Below, one piece after another: positions 13,211-27,162 of a DNA stretch of 64,000 bases. Both the position numbers and the translations under genes were made by a program. Every line of letters starts with the position of its first letter. The first letter of the stretch is position 1. The notes below the pieces were generated by a model. The model was given only the letters and a program-made list of their open reading frames with translations. It searched no databases and had not been told where the DNA came from. The stretch lies in the NCBI GenBank assembly GCA_014843695.1, contig CM026386.1, positions 85,799,111 to 85,863,110 on the forward strand, given 5' to 3'. Source of the stretch: Archivesica marissinica (Eukaryota > Mollusca > Bivalvia > Venerida > Vesicomyidae).

Positions 13211-15277
13211 AAACACAAGCAGAAATACAAGCATAAATACAAGCATAAACACAAGCAGAAATACAAGCAGAAATACAAGCAGTAATACAAGCAGAAATAC
13301 AAGCAGAAATACAAGCATAAACACAAGCAGAAATACAAGCAGAAATACAAGCAGAAATACAAGCAGAAATACAAGCAGAAATACAAGCAGAAATACAAGC
13401 AGAAATACAAGCAGAAATACAAGCAGAAATACAAGCAGAAATACAAGCAGAAATACAAGCATAAATACAAGCATAAATACAAGCATAAATACAAGCATAA
13501 ATACAAGCAGAAATACAAGCATAAATACAAGCATAAATACAAGCAGAAATACAAGCAGAAATACAAGCATAAACACAAACAGAAATACAAGCAGAAATAC
13601 AAGCAGAAATACAAGCAGAAATACAAGCAGAAATACAAGCAGAAATACAAGCAGAAATACAAGCAGAAATACAAGCAGAAATACAAGCATAAACACAAGC
13701 ATAAATACAAGCAGAAATACAAGCAGAAATACAAGCAGAAATACAAGCATAAATACAAGCATAAATACAAGCATAAATACAAGCATAAATACAAGCATAA
13801 ATACAAGCATAAATACAAGCATAAATACAAGCATAAATACAAGCATAAATACAAGCATAAATACAAGCAGAAATACAAGCAGAAATACAAGCAGAAATAC
13901 AAGCAGAAATACAAGCAGAAATACAAGCAGAAATACAAGCAGAAATACAAGCAGCAATACAAGCAGAAATACAAGCAGAAATACAAGCAGAAACACAAGC
14001 AGAAATACAAGCAGAAATACAAGCATAAACACAAGCATAAATACAAGCATAAACACAAGCAGAAATACAAGCAGAAATACAAGCAGTAATACAAGCAGAA
14101 ATACAAGCAGAAATACAAGCAGAAATACAAGCAGAAATACAAGCAGAAATACAAGCAGAAATACAAGCAGCAATACAAGCAGAAATACAAGCAGAAATAC
14201 AAGCAGAAACACAAGCAGAAATACAAGCAGAAATACAAGCATAAACACAAGCATAAATACAAGCATAAACACAAGCAGAAATACAAGCAGAAATACAAGC
14301 AGTAATACAAGCAGAAATACAAGCAGAAATACAAGCATAAACACAAGCAGAAATACAAGCAGAAATACAAGCATAAACACAAGCATAAACACAAGCAGAA
14401 ATACAAGCAGAAATACAAGCAGAAATACAAGCATAAACACAAGCATAAACACAAGCAGAAATACAAGCAGAAATACAAGCAGAAATACAAGCAGAACTAC
14501 AAGCAGAAATACAAGCAGAAATACAAGCAGAAATACAAACAGAAATACAAGCAGAAACACAAGCAGAAATACAAGCAGAAATACAAGCAGAAATACAAGC
14601 AGAAATACAAGCATAAATACAAGCATAAATACAAGCATAAATACAAGCATAAATACAAGCATAAATACAAGCATAAATACAAGCAGAAGTACAAGCAGAA
14701 ATACAAGCAGAAATACAAGCAGAAATACAAGCAGAAATACAATCAGAAATACAAGCAGAAATACAAGCATAAACACAAACAGAAATACAAGCAGAAATAC
14801 AAGCAGAAATACAAGCAGAAGTACAAGCAGAAATACAAGCAGAAATACAAGCAGAAATACAAGCAGAAATACAAGCATAAACACAAACAGAAATACAAGC
14901 AGAAATACAAGCAGAAATACAAGCAGAAATACAAGCAGAAATACAAGCATAAACACAAGCAGAAATACAAGCATAAATACAAGCATAAACACAAGCATAA
15001 ATACAAGCAGAAATACAAGCAGAAATACAAGCATAAACACAAGCATAAACACAAGCAGAAATACAAGCAGAAATACAAGCAGAAATACAAGCATAAATAC
15101 AAGCATAAATACAAGCATAAACACAAGCATAAATACAAGCAGAAATACAAGCATAAATACAAGCATAAACACAAGCAGAAATACAAGCAGAAATACAAGC
15201 AGAAATACAAGCAGACATACAAGCAGAAATACAAGCAGAAATACAAGCAGAAATACAAGCAGAAATACAAGCAGCAG
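13211..15277. repeat. 12-bp tandem array (aagcagaaatac), about 172 copies
   Basis: The unit is aagcagaaatac, with a few alternative states: aagcataaatac, aagcataaacac, and rare cagcaatac, cagtaatac or cagaagtac. Length is almost perfectly conserved at multiples of 12. Rare variants recur in the same order 216 bp apart (gcagcaatac at 13951 and 14167; gcagtaat at 14083 and 14299), so there is an 18-unit higher-order repeat. The strand is strongly purine/A-biased. A 712-codon plus frame (Asn-Thr-Ser-Arg/Ile) and three long minus frames are open simultaneously and are explained by the period. Confidence 0.98.
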
Positions 15278-16171
15278 TAACGTAAATTACATGTTTTGTT
15301 TTAATTCACTTGCATTTCATTTTCAGTTTGTAATAGTCATGTAATCCGCTGCATATTAAAATGTAAGATAGAGCCAAGTGTTTGGCGATACCAAGGATTT
15401 GGTTCATATACCATCAAAATCTTACATTTGTACTTTGTTCCTATTTCAGTTACAACAGCATATCTTCATAGTTGTGCACACTTGCATTTATTTATATACG
15501 TCTGTATTGTTTATGTATGCATTTGTAATGAAAATAATATGTTGTGCTACTAAATGTAACGTATTAATTGTGACGTAATGATGATTAGTATGGTTTATTA
15601 CACGTGTTGGGCATGCATGTATAAATGCCTATTTAAGATTGTGTATTTCATTATCAGTTTACCAATGTATGCACTCAAGGGGCAGCAGTGTTAGATGTTC
15701 ATTAATGCTTTGCTTTGAATATCTTACTAACCTTATTACCAAGAAATAGATTGATTTAGTTTAAATATTATTTATTTCAGTATGTGTACATGTAATCAAG
15801 AAATGAACATTTAACATATAATTTAACAGCAGTAGACTGAAAGGGATTAGAACGAAAGAAAACTTATATAGTTCTTCTCCCTATCAATTGATTGATGTAC
15901 AATAGGCAGGGGCATAAGATAGCACTAAACATGCCTTAGAAATGGTTATTGCACGATAGTATCTAGATTTGGTTTAATTAAATGCTTTATTTGTAATTAA
16001 AATGATATATCGTTGTACTCAAAAGGAAATATAATAGTTTTGTAATTTATGGTAACGTAATTCAATAATGTCTTCATTAATTTAGAATACATTCCAACTA
16101 TTTCACATATAGCAGATAGCCAACACATTATGACTTCTAAGGCAATCATTAATTAATGTTTCTTCAGAGCA
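15278..16171. other. Unique AT-rich segment
   Basis: This is about 900 bp of unique, AT-rich, stop-dense DNA between arrays. Short frames (up to 66 codons at 15378-15578) have no recognisable content. I see no tRNA-like promoter, transposon terminus or conserved exon. Confidence 0.75.
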
Positions 16172-16871
16172 ACCATGTAAATAGCGTAGATAATTGCAAT
16201 GAAATTTTGATCAAAGTTAGTACCATGTAAATAGCGTAGATAATTGCAATGAAATTTTGATCAAAGTTAGTACCATGTAAATAGCATAGATAATTGCAAT
16301 GGAATGTTGATCAAAGTTAGTACCATGTAAATAGCATAGATAATTACAATGGAATGTAGATCAAAGTTAGTACCATGTAAATAGCATAGATAATTGCAAT
16401 GAAATGTTGATCAAAGTTAGTACCATGTAAATAGCATAGATAATTGCAATGAAATGTTGATCAAAGTTAGTACCATGTAAATAGCATATATAATTGCAAT
16501 GAAATGTTGGTCAAAGTTAGTACCATGTAAATAGCATAGATAATTGCAATGAAATGTTGATCAAAGTTAGTACCATGTAAATAACATAGATAATTGCAAT
16601 GAAATGTTGATCAAAGTTAGTACCATGTAAATAGCATAGATAATTGCAATGAAATGTTGATCAAAGTTAGTACCATGTAAATAACATAGATAATTGCAAT
16701 GAAATGTTGATCAAAGTTAGTACCATGTAAATAACATAGATAATTGCAATGAAATGTTGATCAAAGTTAGTACCATGTAAATAACATAGATAATTGCAAT
16801 GAAATGTAGATCAAAGTTAGTACCATGTAAATAACATAGATAATTGCAATCAAATGTTGATCAAAGTTAGT
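16172..16871. repeat. 50-bp tandem array, 14 copies
   Basis: The period is 50 bp (accatg at 16172, 16222 and 16272); the core is gtaaatagcatagataattg. Copies are over 90% alike, with gradual variant change: gcgtag only in the first two copies and aacatag mainly in the last six. This is the pattern of stepwise unit duplication. Confidence 0.97.
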
Positions 16872-17084
16872 TTTTGTAAATTATCTAAGAAAACGTAGTG
16901 TACATTTTACTTATATTCCTCTATATCGATACTGACTATACACATCAAACATGGCATAGTGCACGCAGTACATCCACTGCTTTCCATATATGCTTTATTT
17001 CATTGGTTTTTTTTGCATACAGTGCTTGCTATTGGCATGTATATGTATGCGGTCAATTTTGCCATATCCCCTCGTTGGGATATG
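16872..17084. other. Unique spacer, possible SINE body
   Basis: This is unique sequence just beyond the 50-bp array. Read on the minus strand it lies downstream of the tRNA-like head at 17085-17163 and contains an A-run (gcaaaaaaaacc near 17007-17018). It could therefore be the body and tail of a short SINE. The hairpin atatccc / gggatat at 17064-17070 and 17077-17083 sits next to the B box. Confidence 0.4.
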
Positions 17085-17163
17085 GAGTGGAGTTCGAACT
17101 TACATCGCTGAAGAACAAGTGCTTTTAATTCAACGACTTTAGCCGCTCGGCCACAGAGACCCA
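17085..17163 (-). mobile_element. tRNA-like SINE head or tRNA pseudogene
   Basis: On the minus strand this segment has an A-box-like tggccgagcgg (17143-17153) and a B-box-like gttcgaactcc (17089-17099). Order and spacing fit a RNA polymerase III internal promoter of the Leu/Ser type. It does not fold as an intact tRNA: the acceptor ends and the T-stem do not pair properly, and no sound anticodon arm is evident. A tRNA-derived SINE head is the most likely reading; a decayed tRNA gene is the alternative. Confidence 0.65.
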
Positions 17164-17391
17164 GTAGCATCCTAGTATGCAATGTCTTTATTAGTTAGTA
17201 GAATTTCGTAGTTAATACATATGTCGTTGTGACAAAGCCTCACTAGTATTTCTACTATTTTTTCTGCAAATATGTATGGACATGAACGCAAAATTAATTT
17301 AATTAAATATCGATAAATTAACAGCAATATTAGACAGAATTACCGTAAACTTTATTTGTTAACAATATCAGAAACAGACATCAGAAAATGT

Positions 17392-17481
17392 CTAATATCT
17401 AAATGGACTTACATGATTCCTTGGTGCAGTTTACGCCTAATATCTAAATGGACTTACATGATTCCTTGGTGCAGTTTACGC
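17392..17481. repeat. 45-bp direct duplication, two copies
   Basis: Two identical 45-bp copies lie head to tail, starting at 17392 and 17437; the core is ggacttacatgattccttgg. It may represent the smallest, newly born stage of the tandem arrays that fill the rest of the window. Confidence 0.95.
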
Positions 17482-17861
17482 GCTATGAGCACAATCTGTC
17501 CATATCATGTAGTAACGCACAACCGACCAAGTGCCTCGTGTCTAATTTTTCCGGCGGTCTTCATAACATCATGTTAACTAAGAAATGTCGTATATCGCTT
17601 TAATATAGTGTGACAATGACATGTGTTCACAGAGTTTTATTCCGCTGCCCTTTGATATCGTCGTGTATGTTGATTATAAACTACATCCGAGATGACGCCG
17701 TTCGATACATGTGTATTTCGGGATCATGAAAGTGTTTAGGAAAAATTCAGTCTATAACTGTCGGTGTCGTACTTGTGTATATATAACTATATTGCTGTTA
17801 GCATGTAATAACTCAACATCACAACCGTTTCCAGTGCAATGCAATGCTTCATTCTATACGC

Positions 17862-17881
17862 AAACGCAAAAGAAACGCAAC
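17862..17881 (+). repeat. Left arm of inverted motif bracketing the 20-bp array
   Basis: The sequence is aaacgcaaaagaaacgcaac. Its reverse-complement relative lies at 19711-19730 with 17 of 20 positions alike. The motif sits 75 bp outside the 20-bp array. It could be the terminal inverted repeat of a non-autonomous element that carries the array internally. Confidence 0.55.
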
Positions 17882-17956
17882 AGTTAAAATGTGTCAATTT
17901 TTAATATTAACCAATGCTGAATGTCATCACCTATAACATTTATTTCATAAACGAGT

Positions 17957-19635
17957 GCATGTACTACTAGGCAATCGCATGTACTACTAGGCAATCGCAT
18001 GCACTACTAGGCAATCGCACTACTAGGCAATCGCATGTACTACTAGGCAATCGCATGTACTACTAGGCAATCGCACTACTAGGCAATCGCATGTACTACT
18101 AGGCAATCGCATGTACTACTAGGCAATCGCATGTACTACTAGACAATCGCATGTACTACTAGGCAATCGCATGCACTACTAGGCAATCGCATGTACTACT
18201 AGGCAATCGCATGTACTACTAGGCAATCGCATGTACTACTAGGCAATCGCATGTACTACTAGGCAATCGCATGTACTACTAGGCAATCGCATGTACTACT
18301 AGACAATCACATGTACTACTAGGCAATCGCATGTACTACTAGGCAATTGCATGTACTACTAGGCAATCGCATGCACTACTAGGCAATCGCATGCACTACT
18401 AGGCAATCGCATGCACTACTAGGCAATCGCATGTACTACTAGGCAATCGCATGCACTACTAGGCAATCGCATGTACTACTAGGCAATCGCATGTACTACT
18501 AGGCAATCGCATGTACTACTAGGCAATCGCATGTGTAACAGTTTCATGCACCACTAGGCAATCGCATTTGTAACAGTTTCATGTACTACTAGGCAATCGC
18601 ATGTGTAACAGTTTCATGCACCACTAGGCAATCGCATTTGTAACAGTTTCATGCACTACTAGGCAATCGCATGCACTACTAGGCAATCGCATGCACTATT
18701 AGGCAATCGCATGTACTAATAGGCAATCGTATGTACTACTAGGCAATCGCATGCACTATTAGGCAATCGCATGTACTACTAGGCAATCGCATGTACTACT
18801 AGGCAATCGCATGCACTACTAGGCAATCGCATGCACTACTAGGCAATCGCATGTACTACTAGGCAATCGCATGTACTACTAGGCAATCGCATGCACTACT
18901 AGGCAATCGCATGCACTACTAGGCAATCGCATGTACTACTAGGTAATCGCATGCACTACTAGGCAATCGCATGTACTACTAGGCAATCGCATGCACTACT
19001 AGGCAATCGCATGCACTACTAGGCAATCGCATGCACTACTAGGCAATCGCATGCACTACTAGGCAATCGCATGTACTACTAGGCAATCGCATGCACTACT
19101 AGGCAATCGCATGCACTACTATGTAATCGCATGTACTACTAGGCAATCGCATGCACTACTAGGCAATCGCATGTACTACTAGGTAATCGCATGCACTACT
19201 AGGCAATCGCATGTACTACTAGGTAATCGCATTTGTAACAGTTTCATGCACTACTAGGCAATCGCATTTGTAACAGTTTCATGTACTACTAGGCAATCGC
19301 ATTTGTAACAGTTACTAGGCAATCGCATTTGTAACAGTTTCATGCACTACTAGGCAATCGCATGTACTACTAGGCAATCGCATGCACTACTAGGCAATCG
19401 CATGCACTACTAGGCAATCGCATGTACTACTAGGCAATCGCATGTACTACTAGGCAATCGCATGCACTACTAGGCAATCGCATGCACTACTAGGCAATCG
19501 CATGCACTACTAGGCAATCGCATTTGTAACAGTTTCATGTACTACTAGGCAATCGCATGCACTACTAGGCAATCGCATTTGTAACAGTTTCATGCACTAC
19601 TAGGCAATCGCATTTGTAACAGTTTCATGTACTAA
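17957..19635. repeat. 20-bp tandem array with an intermittent 15-bp insert
   Basis: The basic unit is tactactaggcaatcgcatg (20 bp), mainly alternating gtac and gcac. From about 18534 on, some units carry an extra catttgtaacagttt (15 bp), giving a 35-bp composite that recurs in clusters near 18535-18650, 19229-19340 and 19520-19630. Both forms are interleaved, so they amplify together. Confidence 0.97.
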
Positions 19636-19710
19636 TCCGCAGTTAAAATTATATCACTAGTAAAATGTTTGCAAAATAGAGTATGTACATAGAAAATAAA
19701 CTTCTACAAT

Positions 19711-19730
19711 GATGCGTTTCTTTCGCATTT
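19711..19730 (-). repeat. Right arm of inverted motif bracketing the 20-bp array
   Basis: The minus strand reads aaatgcgaaagaaacgcatc, matching the left arm at 17862-17881 at 17 of 20 positions. It lies 75 bp beyond the array end, the same distance as on the left side. Confidence 0.55.
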
Positions 19731-19766
19731 AAGTATATCTCAATCCTACATTGTTCCATCCATTAT

Positions 19767-22700
19767 ATGTATATTGACATCGCTATGTTGTATATTGACA
19801 TCGCTATGTTGTATATTGACATGTTGTATATTGCTATGTTGTATATTGACATCGCTATGTTGTATATTGACATGTTGTATATTGCTATGTTGTATATTGA
19901 CATCGCTATGTTGTATATTGACATGTTGTATATTGCTATGTTGTATATTGACATCTTGTTTTGCTATGTTGTATATTGACATCGCTATGTTGTATATTGA
20001 CATCGCTATGTTGTATATTGACATCGCTATGTTGTATATTGACATCGCTATGTTGTATATTGACATCGCTATGTTGTATATTGATGTTGACATCGCTATG
20101 TTGTATATTGTTATGTTGTATATTGACATCGCTATGTTGTATATTGACATCGCTATGTTGTATATTGACATCGCTATGTTGTATATTGACATCGCTATGT
20201 TGTATATTGACATCGCTATGTTGTATATTGACATCGCTATGTTGTATATTGACATCGCTATGTTGCTATGTTGTATATTGACATAGCTATGTTGTATATT
20301 AAAATATACATCGCTATGTTGTATATTGACATGTTGTATATCGCTATGTTGTATATTGACATATAGTGTATTGCTATGTTGTATATTGACATGTTGTATA
20401 TTGCTATGTTGTATATTGACATCGCTATGTTGTATATTGACATCGCTATGTTGTATATTGACATCGCTATGTTGTATATTGACATCGCTATGTTGTATAT
20501 TGACATGCTATGTTGTATATTGACATCGCTATGTTGTATATTGACATCGCTATGTTGTATATTGACATGTTGTATATTGCTATGTTGTATATTACTATGT
20601 TGTATATTGCTATGTTGTATATTGCTATGTTGTATATTGCTATGTTGTATATTGCTATGTTGTATATTGCTATGTTGTATATTGTTATGTTGTATATTGC
20701 TATGTTGTATATCGCTATGTTGTATATTGGCATCGCTATGTTGTATATTGACATCGCTATGTTGTATATTGACATCGCTATGTTGTATATTGACATCGCT
20801 ATGTTGTATATTGACATGTTGTATATTGACATGTTGTATATTGACATGTTGTATATCGCTATGTTGTATATTGACATGTTGTATATCGCTATGTTGTATA
20901 TTGACATGTTGTATATTGACATATAGTATATTGCTATGTTGTATATTGACATGTTGTATATTGACATGTTGTATATCGCTATGTTGTATATTGACATGTT
21001 GTATATTGACATATAGTATATTGCTATGTTGTATATTGACATGTTGTATATCGCTATGTTGTATATTGACATGTTGTATATTGACATATAGTATATTGCT
21101 ATGTTGTATATTGCTATGTTGTATATTACTATGTTGTATATTGCTATGTTGTATATTGCTATGTTGTATATTGCTATGTTGTATATTGCTATGTTGTATA
21201 TTGCTATGTTGTATATCGCTATGTTGTATATTGACATCGCTATGTTGTATATTGCTATGTTGTATATCGCTATGTTGTATATTGACATCGGTATGTTGTA
21301 TATTGACATATAGTGTATTGCTATGTTGTATATTGACATGTTGTATATTGCTATGTTGTATATTGACATCGCTATGTTGTATATTGACATCGCTATGTTG
21401 TATATTGACATCGCTATGTGGTATATTGACATCGCTATGTTGTATATTGACATCGCTATGTGGTATATTGACATCGCTATGTTGTATATTGACATCGCTA
21501 TGTTGTATATTGACATATAGTATATTGCTATGTTGTATATTGCTATGTTGTATATTACTATGTTGTATATTGCTATGTTGTATATTGCTATGTTGTATAT
21601 TGATATGTTGTATATTGCTATGTTGTATATTGCTATGTTGTATATTGCTATGTTGTATATTGCTATGTTGTATATTGCTATGTTGTATATTGCTATGTTG
21701 TATATTGCTATGTTGTATATTGCTATGTTGTATATTGCTATGTTGTATATTTACATCGCTATGTTGTATATTGACATCGCTATGTTGTATATTGACATCG
21801 CTATGTTGTATATTGACATCGCTATGTTGTATATTGACATCGCTATGTTGTATATTGACATGTTGTATATTGACATCGCTATGTTGTATATTGACATCGC
21901 TATGTTGTATATTGACATCGCTATGTTGTATATTGACATCGCTATGTTGTATATTGACATCGCTATGTTGTATATTGACATCGCTATGTTGTATATTGAC
22001 ATCGCTATGTTGTATATTGACATCGCTATGTTGTATATTGACATCGCTATGTTGTATATTGACATGTTGTATATTGACATCGCTATGTTGTATATTGACA
22101 TCGCTATGTTGTATATTGACATGTTGTATATTGACATCGCTATGTTGTATATTGACATCGCTATGTTGTATATTGACATGTTGTATATTGACATGTTGTA
22201 TATTGACATGTTGTATATTGACATCGCTATGTTGTATATTGACATCGCTATGTTGTATATTGACATGTTGTATATTGACAGCTATGTTGTATATTGACAT
22301 GTTGTATATTGACATCTATGTTGTATATTGACATGTTGTATATTGCTATGTTGTATATTGACATGTATGTTGTATATTGACATATAGTATATTGCTATGT
22401 TGTATATTGACATGTTGTATATTGCTATGTTGTATATTGACATCGCTATGTTGTATATTGACATCGCTATGTTGTATATTGACATCGCTATGTTGTATAT
22501 TGACATGTTGTATATTGACATCGCTATGTTGTATATTGACATGTTGTATATTGCTATGTTGTATATTGCTATGTTGTATATTGCTATGTTGTATATTGCT
22601 ATGTTGTATATTGCTATGTTGTATATTGCTATGTTGTATATTGCTATGTTGTATATTGCTATGTTGTATATTGCTATGTTGTATATTGACATGTTGTATA

Positions 22701-25700
22701 TCGCTATGTTGTATATTGACATGTTGTATATTCGCTATGTTGTATATTGACATGTTGTATATCGTATGTTGTATATTGACATGTTGTATATTGACATATG
22801 TTGTTGCTATGTTGTATATCGCTATGTTGTATATTGACATTATGTTGTATATTGTGCTATGTTGTATATTGACATCTATGTTGTATATTGACATGCTATG
22901 TTGTATATTGCTATGTTGTATATTGCTATGTTGTATATTGACATCGCTATGTTGTATATTGACATCGCTATGTTGTATATTGACATCGCTATGTTGTATA
23001 TTGCTATGTTGTATATTGACATCGGTATGTTGTATATTGACATCTAGTATATTGTGCTATGTTGTATATTGACATGTTGTATATTGCTATGTTGTATATT
23101 GACATCGCTATGTTGTATATTGACATCGCTATGTTGTATATTGACATCGCTATGTGGTATATTGACATCGCTATGTTGTATATTGACATCGCTATGTGGT
23201 ATATTGACATCGCTATGTTGTATATTGACATCGCTATGTTGTATATTGACATATAGTATATTGCTATGTTGTATATTGCTATGTTGTATATTACTATGTT
23301 GTATATTGCTATGTTGTATATTGCTATGTTGTATATTGCTATGTTGTATATTGCTATGTTGTATATTGCTATGTTGTATATTGCTATGTTGTATATTGCT
23401 ATGTTGTATATTGCTATGTTGTATATTGCTATGTTGTATATTGCTATGTTGTATATTTACATCGCTATGTTGTATATTGACATCGCTATGTTGTATATTG
23501 ACATCGGTATGTTGTATATTGACATCGCTATGTTGTATATTGACATCGCTATGTTGTATATTGACATGTTGTATATTGACATCGCTATGTTGTATATTGA
23601 CATCGCTATGTTGTATATTGACATCGCTATGTTGTATATTGACATCGCTATGTTGTATATTGACATCGGTATGTTGTATATTGACATCGCTATGTTGTAT
23701 ATTGACATCGCTATGTGGTATATTGACATCGCTATGTTGTATATTGACATCGCTATGTTGTATATTGACATGTTGTATATTGACATCGCTATGTTGTATA
23801 TTGACATCGCTATGTTGTATATTGACATGTTGTATATTGACATCGCTATGTTGTATATTGACATCGCTATGTTGTATATTAACATGTTGTATATTGACAT
23901 CGCTATGTTGTATATTAACATGTTGTATATTGACATCGCTATGTTGTATATTGACATCGCTATGTTGTATATTAACATGTTGTATATTGACAACGCTATG
24001 TTGTATATTGACATGTTGTATATTGACATCGCTATGTTGTATATTGACATGTTGTATATTGACATCGCTATGTTGTATATTGACATCGGTATGTTGTATA
24101 TTGACATATAGTGTATTGCTATGTTGTATATTGACATGTTGTATATTGCTATGTTGTATATTGACATCGCTATGTTGTATATTGACATCGCTATGTTGTA
24201 TATTGACATCGCTATGTTGTATATTAACATGTTGTATATTGACATCGCTATGTTATATATTGACATGTTGTATATTGCTATGTTGTATATTGCTATGTTG
24301 TATATTGCTATGTTGTATATTGCTATGTTGTATATTGCTATGTTGTATATTGCTATGTTGTATATTGCTATGTTGTATATTGCTATGTTGTATATTGCTA
24401 TGTTGTATATTGCTATGTTGTATATCGCTATGTTGTATATTTACATCGCTATGTTGTATATTGACATCGCTATGTTGTATATTGACATCGGTATGTTGTA
24501 TATTGACATCGCTATGTTGTATATTGACATCGCTATGTTGTTTATTGCTATGTTGTATATCGCTATGTTGTATATTGACATCGGTATGTTGTATATTGAC
24601 ATCGCTATGTTGTATATTGACATCGCTATGTTGTATATTGACATCGCTATGTTGTATATTGACATCGCTATGTTGTATATTGACATCGCTATGTTGTATA
24701 TTGACATGTCGTATATTGACATCGGTATGTTGTATATTGACATCGCTATGTTGTATATTGACATCGCTATGTTGTATATTGACATGTTGTATATTGCTAT
24801 GTTGTATATTGACATAGCTATGTTGTATATTGACATCGCTGTGTTGTATATTGCTATGTTGTATATTGACATATTGTATATTGCTATGTTGTATATTGAC
24901 ATATTGTATATTACTATGTTGTATATTGACATATTGTATATTGCTATGTTGTATATTGACATATTGTATATTGCTATGTTGTATATTGACATCGCTATGT
25001 TTTATATTGACATCGCTATGTTGTATATTGACATCGCTATGTTGTATATTGACACCGCGATGTTGTAAATTGACATCGCTATGTTATATATTGATATGTT
25101 GTATATTGACATCGCTATGTTGTATATTGACATCGCTATGTTGTATATTGACATCGCTATGTTGTATATTGCTATGTTGTATATTGACATCGCTATGTTG
25201 TATATTGACATCACTATGTTGTATATTGACATCGCTATGTTTTATATTGACATCGCTATGTTGTATATTGCTATGTTGTATATTGACATCGTTATGTTGT
25301 ATATTGACATCGCTATGTTGTATATTGCCATATAGTATATTGCTATGTTGTATATCGACATCGCTCTGTTGTATATTGACATACAGTATAATGCTATGTT
25401 GTATATTGACATCACTATGTTGTATATTGCTATGTTGTATATTAATATCGCAATGTTGTATATTGACATCGCTATGGTGTATATTGACATGTTGTATATT
25501 GACATCGCTATGTTGTATATTGACATCGCTATGTTGTATATTGCTTTGTTGTATATTGACATCGCTATGTTGTATACTGACATCGCTATGTTGTATATTG
25601 ACATCGCTATGTTGTATATTGACATCGCTATGTTGTATATTGACATGTTGTATATTGCTATGTTGTATATTGACATAGCTATGTTGTATATTGACATGTT

Positions 25701-27162
25701 GTATATTGCTATGTTGCATATTGACATCGCTATGTTGTATATTGCTATGTTGTATATTGACATCGCTATGTTGTATATTGACATTGCTATGTTGTATATT
25801 GACATGTTGTATACTGACATATTGTATATCGCTATGTTGTATTTTGACATCGCTATCTTGTATATTGCTATGTTGTATATTGACATATTGTATATTGCTA
25901 TGTTGTATATTGCCATCGCTATGTTGTATATTGCTATGTTGTATATTGACATCGCTATGTTGTATATTGACATATTGTATATTGACATCGCTATGTTGTA
26001 TACTGCTATGTTGTATATTGACATGTTGTATATTGACATCGCTATGTTGTATATTGACATCGCTATGTTGTATATTGCTATGTTGTATATTGACATCGCT
26101 ATGTTGTATATTGACATCGCTATGTTGTATATTGCTATGTTGTATATTGACATCGCTATGTTGTATATTGACATCGCTATGTTGTATATTGACATCGCTA
26201 TGTTGTATATTGACATCGCTATGTTGTATATTGCTATGTTGTATATTGACATCGCTATGTTGTATATTGACATCGCTATGTTGTATATTGACATGTTGTA
26301 TATTGACATGTTGTATATCGTTATGTTGTATATTGACATCGCTATCATGTATATTGTTATGTTGTATATTGACATATTGTATATTGCTATGTTTTATATT
26401 GACATCGCTATGTTGTATATTGCTATGTTGTATATTGACATCGCTATGTTGTATATTGCTATGTTGTATATTGACATGTTGTATATTGACATCGCTATGT
26501 TGTATATTGACATCGCTATGTTGTATATGGCTATGTTGTATATTGACATGTTGTATATTGCTATGTTGTATATTGACATCGCTATGTTGTATATTGACAT
26601 ATTGTATATTGCTATGTTGTATATTGACATATTGTATATTGCTATGTTGTATATTGACATATTGTATATTGCTATGTTGTATATTGACATATTGTATATT
26701 GCTATGTTGTATATTGACATCGCTATGTTTTATATTGACATCGCTATGTTGTATATTGACATCGCTATGTTGTATATTGACATCGCTATGTTGTATATTG
26801 ACATCGCTATGTTGTATATTGTTATGTTGTATATAAACATCGCCATGTTGTATATTGTTATGTTGTATATTGACATCGTTATGTTGTATATTGACATCGC
26901 TATGTTGTATATTGACATCGCTATGTTGTATATTGACATCGCTATGTTGTATATTGCTATGTTGTATATTGACATCGCTATGTTGTATATTGACATCGCT
27001 ATGTTGTATATTGACATATAGTATATAGCTATGTTGTATATTGACATCGCTATGTTGTATATTGTCATATAGTATATTGCTATGTTGTATATTGACATCG
27101 CTATGTTGTATATTGACATGTTGTATATTGATATCGCTATGTTGTATATTGACATCGCTATG
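19767..27162. repeat. 15/21-bp two-module tandem array, about 7.4 kb
   Basis: Two unit types alternate: atgttgtatattgct (15 bp) and a 21-bp form in which gacatc is added before gct. Blocks of one type alternate with blocks of the other. Minor variants include gtggtat, atcggtat, acatattgtat and catatagtat. A long stretch around 21323-21750 recurs at 23059-23490 (offset 1736 bp). All changes are multiples of three, so frames of 250-720 codons stay open on both strands (MLYIDIA-type and VNIQHSD-type products). Because sense and antisense are equally open, these are not called as genes. Around 22735-22900 the units are irregular. Confidence 0.98.

Larger units (their letters stand above)
17164..17956. 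other. Unique segment between SINE head and 20-bp array
   Basis: This is about 790 bp of mostly unique DNA containing the 45-bp direct duplication at 17392-17481 and the inverted motif at 17862-17881. Frames are short (73 codons at 17356-17577, largely spanning the duplication). I recognise no coding exon. Confidence 0.6.

Noticed and set aside
13187..15344. Asn-Thr-Ser-Arg repeat protein of 712 codons, and Leu/Val/Phe or Ile/Ser/Ala/Cys antisense proteins
   Set aside because: A stop-free 12-bp unit explains all of them; four frames are open at once.
17085..17163. Functional tRNA-Leu or tRNA-Ser gene
   Set aside because: The promoter boxes are good, but the acceptor and T-stems do not pair and no clear anticodon arm is seen.
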